Shown here piece by piece: positions 32,357 to 39,105 of a stretch of 39,349 nucleotides of DNA. The stretch comes from Clostridiales bacterium (lineage in GTDB: Bacteria > Bacillota > Clostridia > Christensenellales > Borkfalkiaceae). A model generated the notes under the pieces. It saw only the letters and a list, made by a program, of their open reading frames with translations, was not told the DNA's origin and did not search any database. Position numbers and translations under genes: made by a program. Location: assembly GCA_015069265.1 (NCBI GenBank), contig SVIY01000006.1, positions 1 through 39,349 of the forward strand, given 5' to 3'. Each line of letters opens with the position of its first letter. The stretch's first letter is position 1.

Positions 32357-33519
32357 TGAAAACACTTATTAAAAACGTCAACGTGGTAACGGCAAACGAG
32401 GTTATCTTTAACTCTGCCGTATTTATAGAGGACGGAAAAATTTGTTCAATCGGCACGGTGGATACGAGTGCAAAAAAGGTTATCGACGGCAAGGGCGGAT
32501 ATTTAATCCCCGGTTTTATCGATATGCACTGCCACGGCGGAATAGAGATTGATTTTATCGATGCTACTGCAGAAGAAATGCAAAAGATTGCCTCCTTTCA
32601 TCTGTCGCACGGCACGACAACAATGCTTGCCACAACGCTTACAGCAAAGGAAAGCACAACAGAAAACTGCTTAAAGACCTTTGCTGAATACAAAAAGAAT
32701 AATCCCGACGGCGTTTTATACGGCGTTCATATGGAAGGGCCTTGGTTCTCTCCTAAACAATGCGGTGCGCAAGACGTTTCCAATATGAAAACTCCGTCAA
32801 AGGCAGAGATTGAAAGAATCAAGCAAGCATATCCGTTCGTGTTGAGGGTGTCTTGTGCGCCCGAACTTGACGGTGGAATGGAGTTTGGCAAAAGGGCAAA
32901 AGAACTTGGTGTCATCGCTTCAGTCGGACATACCGATGCAGACTTCGATACCGTTTGCCTTGCTCACGAGAACGGCTACGAGCTTATGACGCACTTTTAT
33001 TCGGGTATGAAAGGCACGGAACGCGTTAATCTTTATAGAGTAGCAGGCGCGGTTGAGGCTGGGTATTACCTCGAAGATATGAACGTTGAAATCATTGCCG
33101 ACGGTCGTCATCTTCCCGATTCGCTACTTAAACTTATATATAAGATTAAGGGTGTGGACAAAATCAGTTTGATAACCGACGCGACGAGGGGTTGCGGACT
33201 TGCTAACGGCACTGAATCGTTTATAGGTCCAAAAGAAGACGCAATGCCAATCGTTATAGAAAACGACGTTGCGCTGTTAAAAGATAAATCGTCATTTGCA
33301 GGAAGCACCGCAACGTTCGATAGACTTTATAAAGTTATGGCAAACGTTATCGGCAAAGACTTTGTTTCCCTTTCCAAAATGGCTTCCCTTAACCCCGCCC
33401 GACTTTTAGGGCTTAAAGATAGGGGAGAGATAGAGGTCGGAAAGAGAGCAGATTTAATTATTGTAAACGATAGTTTAGAAATACAAAATATATTCCATAA
33501 AGGAGAAGAAGTAAAATGA
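32356..33519 (+). CDS. nagA: N-acetylglucosamine-6-phosphate deacetylase (NagA-like)
   Basis: Amidohydrolase that removes acetate from GlcNAc-6-phosphate. The 387 residues carry the metal motif GFIDMHCHGG, EGPW (metal Glu), the GHTDADF and THFYSGMKG histidines, and the catalytic Asp in LITDATRG. Details differ from textbook NagA: HCHGGIEID replaces HVHGGGG-D, and THFYSGMKG replaces THLFNAM, so the substrate may be a different N-acetyl amino-sugar phosphate. ATG overlaps the stop of the preceding gene by one base. Followed by nagB with an ATGA overlap. Confidence 0.88.
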   Translation: MKTLIKNVNVVTANEVIFNSAVFIEDGKICSIGTVDTSAKKVIDGKGGYLIPGFIDMHCHGGIEIDFIDATAEEMQKIASFHLSHGTTTMLATTLTAKESTTENCLKTFAEYKKNNPDGVLYGVHMEGPWFSPKQCGAQDVSNMKTPSKAEIERIKQAYPFVLRVSCAPELDGGMEFGKRAKELGVIASVGHTDADFDTVCLAHENGYELMTHFYSGMKGTERVNLYRVAGAVEAGYYLEDMNVEIIADGRHLPDSLLKLIYKIKGVDKISLITDATRGCGLANGTESFIGPKEDAMPIVIENDVALLKDKSSFAGSTATFDRLYKVMANVIGKDFVSLSKMASLNPARLLGLKDRGEIEVGKRADLIIVNDSLEIQNIFHKGEEVK

Positions 33520-34268
33520 AATTAGTTGTTTCCAAATCAACCAAAGACCTCGGATTAGAATCTGCAGTTCACGCAGCAAAACTTATCAACGAGGCAATCG
33601 CAGAAAAGGGCTACGCTCGTATTCTTTTATCTACCGGCGCATCTCAATTCCCCTTCTTTGAAGAGTTCATCAAGCAAGATATCGACTGGTCAAAGGTAGA
33701 AATGTTCCACCTCGACGAGTACGTTGGAATTTCCAAAGAACATCCCGCAAGCTTCAATAAGTATCTTACCGAAAGATTTGTTTCTAAAGTTCCGCTAAAG
33801 AAAGCAAACCTCATCAACGGTGAGGATAACCCCGAAGAAACAATCGCAAAACTCACTGCGCTTCTTTCTGAATGCCCCGTAGACGTTGGTCTTATCGGTA
33901 TTGGCGAAAACGCACACATCGCGTTCAACGACCCACCCGCAGACTTCAATGACCAAAGATTCTATAAGGTTGTTACCCTTGCTCCAAGATGCTTGCAACA
34001 ACAAATTGGCGAAGGCTGGTTCAAATCAGTTGAAGAAACCTATAAACAAGCAATCAGCATGACCTGTTCACGTATCATGGCTTGCAAACACATCATCAGC
34101 GTAGTTCCCTATGCAGTTAAGGCTGAAGCAATTTATAACACCTTAAACAGTGAACTCTCTGTTGACGTTCCTGCAACGCTTATGAAACAACACGCAGATT
34201 GCACCGTTTATTGCGACCCCGACTCCGCATCAATGCTCACTAAAGAACTTATCGAAAAATTCGCGTAA
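33516..34268 (+). CDS. nagB: Glucosamine-6-phosphate deaminase (NagB-like)
   Basis: Converts glucosamine-6-phosphate to fructose-6-phosphate and ammonia. 250 residues of the NagB/6-phosphogluconolactonase fold. FHLDEYVG contains the general-base Asp, and LIGIGENAHIAFNDPP contains the ring-opening His. The variant GENAH differs from the GADGH of E. coli NagB, so it belongs to a divergent branch. AAAGGAG precedes the ATG, which overlaps the nagA stop (ATGA). With the upstream genes it would bring an N-acetylated amino sugar into glycolysis. Confidence 0.88.
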   Translation: MKLVVSKSTKDLGLESAVHAAKLINEAIAEKGYARILLSTGASQFPFFEEFIKQDIDWSKVEMFHLDEYVGISKEHPASFNKYLTERFVSKVPLKKANLINGEDNPEETIAKLTALLSECPVDVGLIGIGENAHIAFNDPPADFNDQRFYKVVTLAPRCLQQQIGEGWFKSVEETYKQAISMTCSRIMACKHIISVVPYAVKAEAIYNTLNSELSVDVPATLMKQHADCTVYCDPDSASMLTKELIEKFA

Positions 34269-34283
34269 AAGCATAAAAATAAA

Positions 34284-34313
34284 ACCACTCGGTTAAAGCC
34301 GAGTGGTTTTTTT
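34284..34313. terminator. Bidirectional terminator between nagB and the XRE gene
   Basis: ACCACTCGG-TTAAAG-CCGAGTGGT with a T-run on the plus strand and an A-run that becomes a T-run on the minus strand. Confidence 0.85.
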
Positions 34314-34527
34314 ATATCTCTTTTTTTCCAAGCAAAAAGTCCGCCGAAACGTCCAAAACGTCGCAAAGAAGGTTGAAAGTTTCAAGTGACGGCAGAGCTT
34401 TTCCGCTCTTATACATAGACATCGTTGGCTTGGTAATTCCTAGTTTTCTCGCTACGTCCGCATAGCTTAACGGTGACATCTCTATCGCTTCTTTTAATTT
34501 TTCACTAAATATTTTTCTAGTTTCCAT
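34312..34527 (-). CDS. XRE-family repressor, divergent from the lipoprotein gene
   Basis: 71 residues: a single Cro/C1-type helix-turn-helix domain (SYADVARKLGITKPTMSMYKSG, then KALPSLETFNLLCDVLDVSADFLLGKKE). Its start has no clear Shine-Dalgarno site. The gene is 90 bases from a divergent lipoprotein gene whose promoter spacer is exactly a palindrome (GTTAGAT-ATA-ATCTAAC). Further half-sites ATCTAA lie at 34528 and 34546, close to its own start. I infer that it represses the lipoprotein gene and itself; this is not proven. Confidence 0.85.
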   Translation of the reverse strand: METRKIFSEKLKEAIEMSPLSYADVARKLGITKPTMSMYKSGKALPSLETFNLLCDVLDVSADFLLGKKEI

Positions 34528-34560
34528 ATCTAATAGTTTAATAAAATCTAACTTTTTTGC

Positions 34561-34589
34561 TTGACAGTTAGATATAATCTAACTATAAT
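34561..34589 (+). promoter_or_regulatory. Consensus promoter with a palindromic operator in the spacer
   Basis: TTGACA (34561-34566) and TATAAT (34584-34589) are perfect consensus hexamers. The 17-base spacer is entirely the inverted repeat GTTAGAT-ATA-ATCTAAC. A protein bound there would block RNA polymerase. Confidence 0.85.
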
Positions 34590-34617
34590 ATAATTATAAC
34601 CTTAAAGGAGGATTTTT

Positions 34618-35478
34618 ATGAAAAGAAAGGTTTTTGGTGTAATTTTGGCTTTGTGCCTCACTGTCGGGCTATCAGTCGGCTTGCTATCGGGTTGTGGAGA
34701 CTCAATGACTATACAGTACGACGCGTGCGAGTGCAGTTTTTCGAACGGCGTATGTTCTAATTGTGGAAACTTCGCGCCTACCGAGGGACTTGATTACGAA
34801 GAAAATGGGAGCTACTGTTACGTAAGAGGAATTGGCTCTGCAAGAGCAAGTACGATAATAATTCCTAATTACTACAATGGTAAACCCGTCGTGGAAATTA
34901 GAGGGGATGCTTTTAGCGGTTGTAGCAGTATAAGGTCAGTTGTGATTGGCGACAACGTAAGCAAAATTAATTGCGGTGCGTTTAGTGATTGTATCAATTT
35001 ACAAGCGGTGTCCTTTGGCGATAACGTAAAGATGGTTTTTGATGACGCATTTTATGGTTGTAACAGTTTAAGATATAACGTAAAAGACGGCGTTAAATAT
35101 TTGGGCGATGCGGAAAATCCATATTTTATGCTTATGGGCGTGCAGTCAACTGGCATAACCTCGGTTAACATTGATAAGAGTTGCAAAATAATTTACAGTC
35201 GTGCATTTTTGAATTGTTCTGCGCTAGAAAGTGTGGATATACACGAGGGAATTACAAGTATTGGCGATGCGGCATTTTTGAATTGCGCTTCACTTAAAAC
35301 GGTAATTATTCCTGACGGTGTTTATTATGTTGGAACGCTTGCCTTTGATGAAAACACTTCGGTATTCTTAAATCAAAAGAAAATAGGCGGATGGTGGAGT
35401 ACGAGTTGGACTGATTCGAATAACGTTTATTGGAAAGGCAATTGGAAACTCTCAGACGGCGTTCCTATGCCTAAATAA
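34618..35478 (+). CDS. Lipoprotein with BspA-type leucine-rich repeats
   Basis: 286 residues. The signal peptide (VFGVILALCLTVGLSVG) ends in the lipobox LLSGC, so Cys-26 should be lipidated and the protein anchored outside the membrane. A short Cys-rich segment (CECSFSNGVCSNCG) follows. Residues 90-245 contain LRR_5 (BspA/TpLRR) repeats of the type GDAFSGCSSIRSVVIGDNV, GAFSDCINLQAVSFGDNV, RAFLNCSALESVDIHEGI and AAFLNCASLKTVIIPDGV. Such proteins are common surface and adhesion proteins in gut Firmicutes. AAAGGAGG precedes the ATG. A strong, probably repressible promoter drives it. Confidence 0.9.
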   Translation: MKRKVFGVILALCLTVGLSVGLLSGCGDSMTIQYDACECSFSNGVCSNCGNFAPTEGLDYEENGSYCYVRGIGSARASTIIIPNYYNGKPVVEIRGDAFSGCSSIRSVVIGDNVSKINCGAFSDCINLQAVSFGDNVKMVFDDAFYGCNSLRYNVKDGVKYLGDAENPYFMLMGVQSTGITSVNIDKSCKIIYSRAFLNCSALESVDIHEGITSIGDAAFLNCASLKTVIIPDGVYYVGTLAFDENTSVFLNQKKIGGWWSTSWTDSNNVYWKGNWKLSDGVPMPK

Positions 35479-35497
35479 TAATTTATAAAAACATTTT

Positions 35498-35531
35498 TCC
35501 GTCCGTCATATATGGCGGGCGGATATTTTTT
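35498..35531 (+). terminator. Terminator after the LRR lipoprotein gene
   Basis: An 11-bp stem (TCCGTCCGTCA / TGGCGGGCGGA, two G-U pairs), loop TATA, then a T-rich tail. Confidence 0.85.
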
Positions 35532-35644
35532 GCTCTTTTGTGATATTTTTTAACAATTAAAGAAATAACTTAACAAAAATATCTATTTTTTGAAAAAATA
35601 TGTTAAAATTTTACAAAAAAATTCTCAAATCGGCTTAAAAACGC

Positions 35645-35673
35645 TTTACAAATTTTGTCGAAAGTAGTATCAT
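35645..35673 (+). promoter_or_regulatory. Promoter-like pair upstream of a candidate small RNA
   Basis: TTTACA and TATCAT with a 17-base spacer. Expected initiation is at about 35680, the first base of a hairpin. Confidence 0.45.
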
Positions 35674-35679
35674 ATCATT

Positions 35680-35775
35680 GTCGAAAGGGAAACCGCTCGA
35701 CTTAAAAAAGCTCATCATTTTCCCCCTTATCATATATTATTCAGGAAGCATTAAACGGTGTTTAATGCTTTTTGA
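35680..35775 (+). ncRNA. Candidate small RNA, about 95 nt
   Basis: Starts with GTCGA-AA-GG-GAAA-CC-GC-TCGAC, a hairpin with a GAAA tetraloop (35680-35701). It ends with a 9-bp terminator GCATTAAAC-GGT-GTTTAATGC and a T-rich tail. The internal TTTTCCCCCTT (from about 35718) is partly complementary to AAGGGAAA in the 5' hairpin, so an alternative fold is possible. No match to a named RNA class that I know. Confidence 0.4.
35748..35775 (+). terminator. Hairpin terminator, unit 1
   Basis: GCATTAAAC-GGT-GTTTAATGC followed by TTTTTTGAATTTT. Confidence 0.7.
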
Positions 35776-35825
35776 ATTTTAAAACAACTTTTGTGTTTAA
35801 TCTTGCTTTGTTTTTTCGACAATGC

Positions 35826-35930
35826 TTCCTTCTCCTCCGCTTTGCTACGGAGCACTCGTCCATCAAGGAAGTCCATCATATGACGTGCAGTCCGCATTGA
35901 ACAGTGTTCGATGCTTTTTGAATTTTTAAA
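35826..35930 (+). repeat. Second hairpin unit related to the candidate small RNA
   Basis: CTTCCTT (35825-35831 area) pairs with AAGGAAG, around an inner CTCCG/CGGAG. It is followed by GCATTGAAC-AGT-GTTCGATGC (35894-35914) and TTTTTGAATTTTT. The last hairpin and the ATCATAT box 12 bases before it match unit 1, with stem-preserving changes. Confidence 0.5.
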
Positions 35931-36157
35931 GGCTTATAAGCATCGCAGGGCATCGTTAACTGATTCGCCAAAACAACCTCAATGAACGGACGTTCTATTT
36001 CGTCTGTTTTGGCTCTCGAGCCTCCCCCTGCTTGCTTCTAACCCCTTAAAATGTTCGCGTCTCGCACCTTGTCTTGCTTGTTTCTAACCCTCCAAAATGT
36101 TTATGATGAATCCTTGTGTTGCATATAACTTGGCGTGTGCAAATTTAAAATTCGGTA

Positions 36158-36186
36158 TTTACAAAAAGCTATATCTATGTTATAAT
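36158..36186 (+). promoter_or_regulatory. Promoter of the C_GCAxxG_C_C gene
   Basis: TTTACA and TATAAT with a 17-base spacer, 23 bases before the start codon. Confidence 0.75.
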
Positions 36187-36209
36187 CAAAAAAACGCATA
36201 GAGGTGCTT

Positions 36210-36647
36210 ATGGGAAAGGGTGATATTGCTAGAGAAAATTTTAAGACCGGACTGAACTGTGCTCAAGCCGTGCTTTTAGCGTTTAGTGATGAAATCGGGA
36301 TAGAGGAGCAAGAATTAAGTAAGCTCATTATAGGTTTTGGGGGAGGTTTTGCTAGGCAACGTTACGTTTGCGGTGCGGTGTCGGGCATGACCGCAGTTTT
36401 GGGAAGCCTTTTGTCCGACGGAAAAGATAAACTTGCTATCTATAAAATAGTCAAAGAGGCAATGGATAAGTTTAGCGGGCAGACGGGGTCGGTTATATGC
36501 GCGGAGCTTCTAGATAGCGAGACGTTAAAGGATAAGTCAATCGTTCCCGAAGAGCGAACGGAAAAGTACTATAAAAAACGTCCGTGTGCAGAACTTTGTG
36601 CGCTAGCGGGCACAATTACAGAAGAACTTATAAAAAAATACAAATAA
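36210..36647 (+). CDS. C_GCAxxG_C_C family protein
   Basis: 145 residues. Matches the C-GCAxxG-C-C family of small, Cys-containing proteins: GLNCAQAVLLAF near the N-terminus, then GFGGGFARQRYVCGAVSGMTAVLGSLLSDG, a central SVICAELL, and late Cys residues in RPCAELCALAGTI. The conserved cysteines suggest redox or metal chemistry, but no member has a firmly assigned function that I can name. ATG at 36210 with GAGGT four bases upstream; a GTG six bases earlier would include the ribosome site. Own promoter. The next gene starts 25 bases later and may share the transcript. Confidence 0.85.
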   Translation: MGKGDIARENFKTGLNCAQAVLLAFSDEIGIEEQELSKLIIGFGGGFARQRYVCGAVSGMTAVLGSLLSDGKDKLAIYKIVKEAMDKFSGQTGSVICAELLDSETLKDKSIVPEERTEKYYKKRPCAELCALAGTITEELIKKYK

Positions 36648-36672
36648 AGCAAACTAATCAAGGAGGGAAAAT

Positions 36673-37089
36673 ATGGATAATTTACAAGAAAAAGTTGTAG
36701 AAGTTAACGAAGAAGTTATACAAGAACAGCCTAAAAAGGCAAAAAAGACTTCGCTTATAGTACTTGGTGTGATTGCAGTGGTTACCTTTTTAACTATAGC
36801 GATATTAAGCACCATTATGACGATTGACGCGTTAAGTACGTACAAGGCGAGCGGTGGTAACGGCTGGCAAGGACTTGGAGTGGCGCTAATATTTGTCTTG
36901 CTTTTGGCTTATGGAACGCTTGCAAACCTCGTGCCTATCGGCGTTTCTATTGCAGGAATTATAGTTTCTAGTAAAAAGAGAAAGAAATGGGGAACGAGCA
37001 AACTCTGGATTGTTGGATTTATTCTAACCCTCGTTCTTCCTATCGTAGTCGAGGCAATAAATTTAGTACTGCTCATAACAACCGTATAA
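36673..37089 (+). CDS. Small membrane protein, function unknown
   Basis: 138 residues. A charged N-terminal tail (NLQEKVVEVNEEVIQEQPKKAKK) precedes three membrane helices at about 27-50, 70-97 and 113-136; helices 2 and 3 are joined by a basic loop (SSKKRKKWGTSK). No family recognised. AAGGAGGG upstream of the ATG. Followed by a terminator shared with the convergent thiT. Confidence 0.75.
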   Translation: MDNLQEKVVEVNEEVIQEQPKKAKKTSLIVLGVIAVVTFLTIAILSTIMTIDALSTYKASGGNGWQGLGVALIFVLLLAYGTLANLVPIGVSIAGIIVSSKKRKKWGTSKLWIVGFILTLVLPIVVEAINLVLLITTV

Positions 37090-37117
37090 AAAAAGGCTTC
37101 CAAACGGAAGCCTTTTT
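37090..37117. terminator. Bidirectional terminator
   Basis: AAAAAGGCTTCC-AAAC-GGAAGCCTTTTT between two convergent genes. Confidence 0.85.
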
Positions 37118-37131
37118 CATTTGCTAATTGG

Positions 37132-38283
37132 TTAATCGAGATTTTCTGAAAGTTTATTTATTTCTCTATTGAAACTCTTTGACGAAAGAATAACGATACC
37201 CATAACCACAACGAGCGCGATGTCGATAAATACGTACGAGTTATAAGCGAGGCTGTACGCCCAGAAGTTCGTTGCGCCCGAATCTGCAGCATATGCGCCG
37301 AACGCGAACACGCCCGATAAAACGTGGCACAAAAATCTGAATGCACCCGCGATACAAGCGCTTAAAGCGAACTTTAATTGAGGTGCTTTCTTCAATACGT
37401 TCATGCTGGAGAGAAGTCCGCCAAAGCATACCATAGAGAACGCGATGGGATAGTCGAGCAAGAACTGTGCAGGGTGGATAAGCCACGGGTCTTGTATTGC
37501 TTGAAGCATTCCGTATAAGAGACCTACGAGCAAGCCTTTTTTGATACCGTATATGTATGCGAATAAGGTTACGGGCAAGAGTGAAACGAGGGTTACCGAG
37601 CCACCCGTCGGCATATCCCAAAGTTTAATATAGGATAATGCAAACGAAAGCGCAACGCAAATTCCTGCAATAGCAATGCAGTGGGTGTCGAAGGGCTTTT
37701 TGTCCTTTCTTCCAACGATAAATGCGATTGCAATCGTGATAGCTACTACAATTCCTGCAGAAATATAGAGCATAGTGGGGTTGAGTTTGCCGTATTCGGG
37801 GTCGGTATAATATCCGTCGCCCAAAATATTGTTGGAGTGATAAACTCCCATAAGAACGAGCGTGATGATTAGGAATACCGCTAATATTATTCCGTAAACA
37901 ATGCAATACTTCTTTACGCCCGTGAGCTTTTTCTTGAGCATAACGAAAAGCACGATACCGCCAACGAGTGCGATTAAAAGAGTGCAGAGCACGGGGATAA
38001 AGACGTATGAAACAACGTCGAGGCTCACCCAATTATCTTCAAGATAAGCCGTGCTATACTTTTTGCAAATTTCAAGGACAAGAAGAGTTATCCCTAAAAT
38101 CAATGCGAATAAAGTAAAGCTAATAAGTCCTGCTTTTGCAAATTTTCCTAAATACTTTTTGTCTAGGAACAGAACGATTAGTGTGGTTAGAAGCAGTGCG
38201 GAAAGAAAGCCGATAGTCAGCCACTTCGCAACAGGCTCAAACCTATCCACCGCATAGGTGGATGAGAGTAAGTTAAACAACAT
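37132..38283 (-). CDS. thiT: ThiT-type thiamine transporter with an extra N-terminal membrane domain
   Basis: The C-terminal half (about residues 200-383) is a ThiT substrate-binding component of an energy-coupling-factor transporter: LWDMPTGGSVTLVSLLPVTLFAYIYGIKKGLLVGLLYGMLQ, then IHPAQFLLDYPIAF and AGAFRFLCHVLSGVFAFGAYA, with the conserved aromatic and His residues of the thiamine pocket. Normal ThiT is about 180-190 residues. Here some 195 more precede it, forming about five further helices and a loop (VYHSNNILGDGYYTDPEYGKLNP). ATG at 38283 with AAGGAGG upstream. A TPP riboswitch with terminator controls it, independent support for thiamine transport. The ECF ATPases and EcfT are not in the window. 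Confidence 0.92.
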   Translation of the reverse strand: MLFNLLSSTYAVDRFEPVAKWLTIGFLSALLLTTLIVLFLDKKYLGKFAKAGLISFTLFALILGITLLVLEICKKYSTAYLEDNWVSLDVVSYVFIPVLCTLLIALVGGIVLFVMLKKKLTGVKKYCIVYGIILAVFLIITLVLMGVYHSNNILGDGYYTDPEYGKLNPTMLYISAGIVVAITIAIAFIVGRKDKKPFDTHCIAIAGICVALSFALSYIKLWDMPTGGSVTLVSLLPVTLFAYIYGIKKGLLVGLLYGMLQAIQDPWLIHPAQFLLDYPIAFSMVCFGGLLSSMNVLKKAPQLKFALSACIAGAFRFLCHVLSGVFAFGAYAADSGATNFWAYSLAYNSYVFIDIALVVVMGIVILSSKSFNREINKLSENLD

Positions 38284-38310
38284 AAATCCTCCTTCTATTC
38301 GCTGTGATGC

Positions 38311-38336
38311 AAAAAACGCTCCCGTTTGGGAGCGTT
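38311..38336 (-). terminator. Terminator of the TPP riboswitch
   Basis: On the minus strand AACGCTCCC-AAAC-GGGAGCGTT runs into TTTTTT, between the aptamer and thiT. Confidence 0.9.
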
Positions 38337-38351
38337 TAAAGACTAATAAAA

Positions 38352-38422
38352 AGCATTTTCCTTCAAGCATTACCTTGCGGATTCAATGGTATAATCTCAG
38401 CCGAAACGGCACCCATAGCGAA
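38352..38422 (-). ncRNA. TPP (THI-box) riboswitch
   Basis: Minus-strand leader with the THI-box blocks in order: ATGGGTGCC, GGCTGAGATTATACC, TTGAATCC, GGTAATGC and GAAGGAAAA. It is followed by a terminator hairpin before thiT, so TPP should switch the gene off. Confidence 0.95.
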
Positions 38423-38443
38423 TAATTAAATTTTGATATCACA

Positions 38444-38472
38444 ATAATATCACATCTAATCTATTGCGTCAA
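38444..38472 (-). promoter_or_regulatory. Promoter of the TPP riboswitch/thiT transcript
   Basis: TTGACG and TATTAT, 17-base spacer, minus strand. Its -35 region (38467-38472) overlaps the -35 of the divergent yfbR promoter. Confidence 0.6.
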
Positions 38473-38492
38473 GCAAAAAATTGTGATAAAAT
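38464..38492 (+). promoter_or_regulatory. Promoter of the yfbR-like gene
   Basis: TTGCGT and TAAAAT, 17-base spacer. It overlaps the thiT promoter on the other strand. Confidence 0.55.
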
Positions 38493-38529
38493 GTATTTCC
38501 CTTAAAAAAACAATTGGGAGGAAAGATAA

Positions 38530-39105
38530 ATGTATAAATTTTTTGCCTTCTTAAACAGAATGAAATATATTAAACGTTGGTCGCTCATGCGCTCGGTAAG
38601 AGAGGAAAATATTATGGAGCATAGCCAACAGGTAGCGGTTATCGCACACGCGCTCGCGTTAATAAACAATAAAATATACGGAAAAAGCGTCGATATAAGC
38701 AAGGTCGTTATGCTCGCGCAATATCACGAGGTGAGCGAGGTTATAACAGGGGACTTGCCCACGCCCATTAAATACTTTAACCCCGAAATCAAATCGGCGT
38801 ATAAAGATTTGGAAAAGCACGCGTCCGAAAGACTTATAAACATGCTCCCCACAGAACTTAAAGACGAGTATAATCAATATATACTTCCCGAAACTGATAG
38901 CGAGGAGTATAAAATAGTTAAGTGTGCGGACAGACTTTCCGCTTACCTTAAATGCGTGGAGGAGGTAAAGGCTGGCAACTCCGAGTTCAAGAAAGCAAAA
39001 ACCTCAATCGGAAACGAACTCAAAAACCTAAAAAGGCAAGACGTGGACTACTATTTGAGGGAGTTCGCACCCGCTTTTGAGCTCGCTTTAGACGAGCTTG
39101 ATTAA
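38530..39105 (+). CDS. yfbR: YfbR-like 5'-deoxynucleotidase (HD domain, HE variant)
   Basis: YfbR removes phosphate from deoxynucleoside 5'-monophosphates. The 191-residue protein matches E. coli YfbR along its length: KRWSLMRSVREENIMEHSQQVAVIAHALA, TGDLPTPIKYFNPEI and VKCADRLSAYLKCVEEVKAGNSEF. Metal ligands expected at H33, H68, D69 and D137 (E. coli numbering) are mostly kept, but the HD pair reads YHEVSEV, so Asp is replaced by Glu. AAATTGGGAGG gives a strong ribosome site. Nothing ties it to its neighbours. Confidence 0.9.
   Translation: MYKFFAFLNRMKYIKRWSLMRSVREENIMEHSQQVAVIAHALALINNKIYGKSVDISKVVMLAQYHEVSEVITGDLPTPIKYFNPEIKSAYKDLEKHASERLINMLPTELKDEYNQYILPETDSEEYKIVKCADRLSAYLKCVEEVKAGNSEFKKAKTSIGNELKNLKRQDVDYYLREFAPAFELALDELD

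Larger units (their letters stand above)
35479..36209. other. 730-base intergenic region without genes
   Basis: No convincing coding sequence. In order: the terminator of the lipoprotein gene; an AT-rich stretch; a promoter (35645-35673) leading into a candidate small RNA (35680-35775); a second hairpin unit (35826-35930); an inverted repeat GCCAAAACA/TGTTTTGGC (35970-36015 region) enclosing GAACG-GA-CGTTC; two CTAACCC-type direct repeats (about 36.02-36.11 kb); and the promoter of the next gene. Confidence 0.65.

Noticed and set aside
34312-35478. Prophage remnant around the XRE/lipoprotein pair
   Set aside because: No integrase, structural or replication genes and no attachment-site duplication; the resemblance is only in operator design.
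37241-38032. Arg-rich minus-strand frames of 126 and 135 codons inside thiT
   Set aside because: Shifted-frame shadows of thiT; Arg/Ile/Cys-rich composition without motifs.
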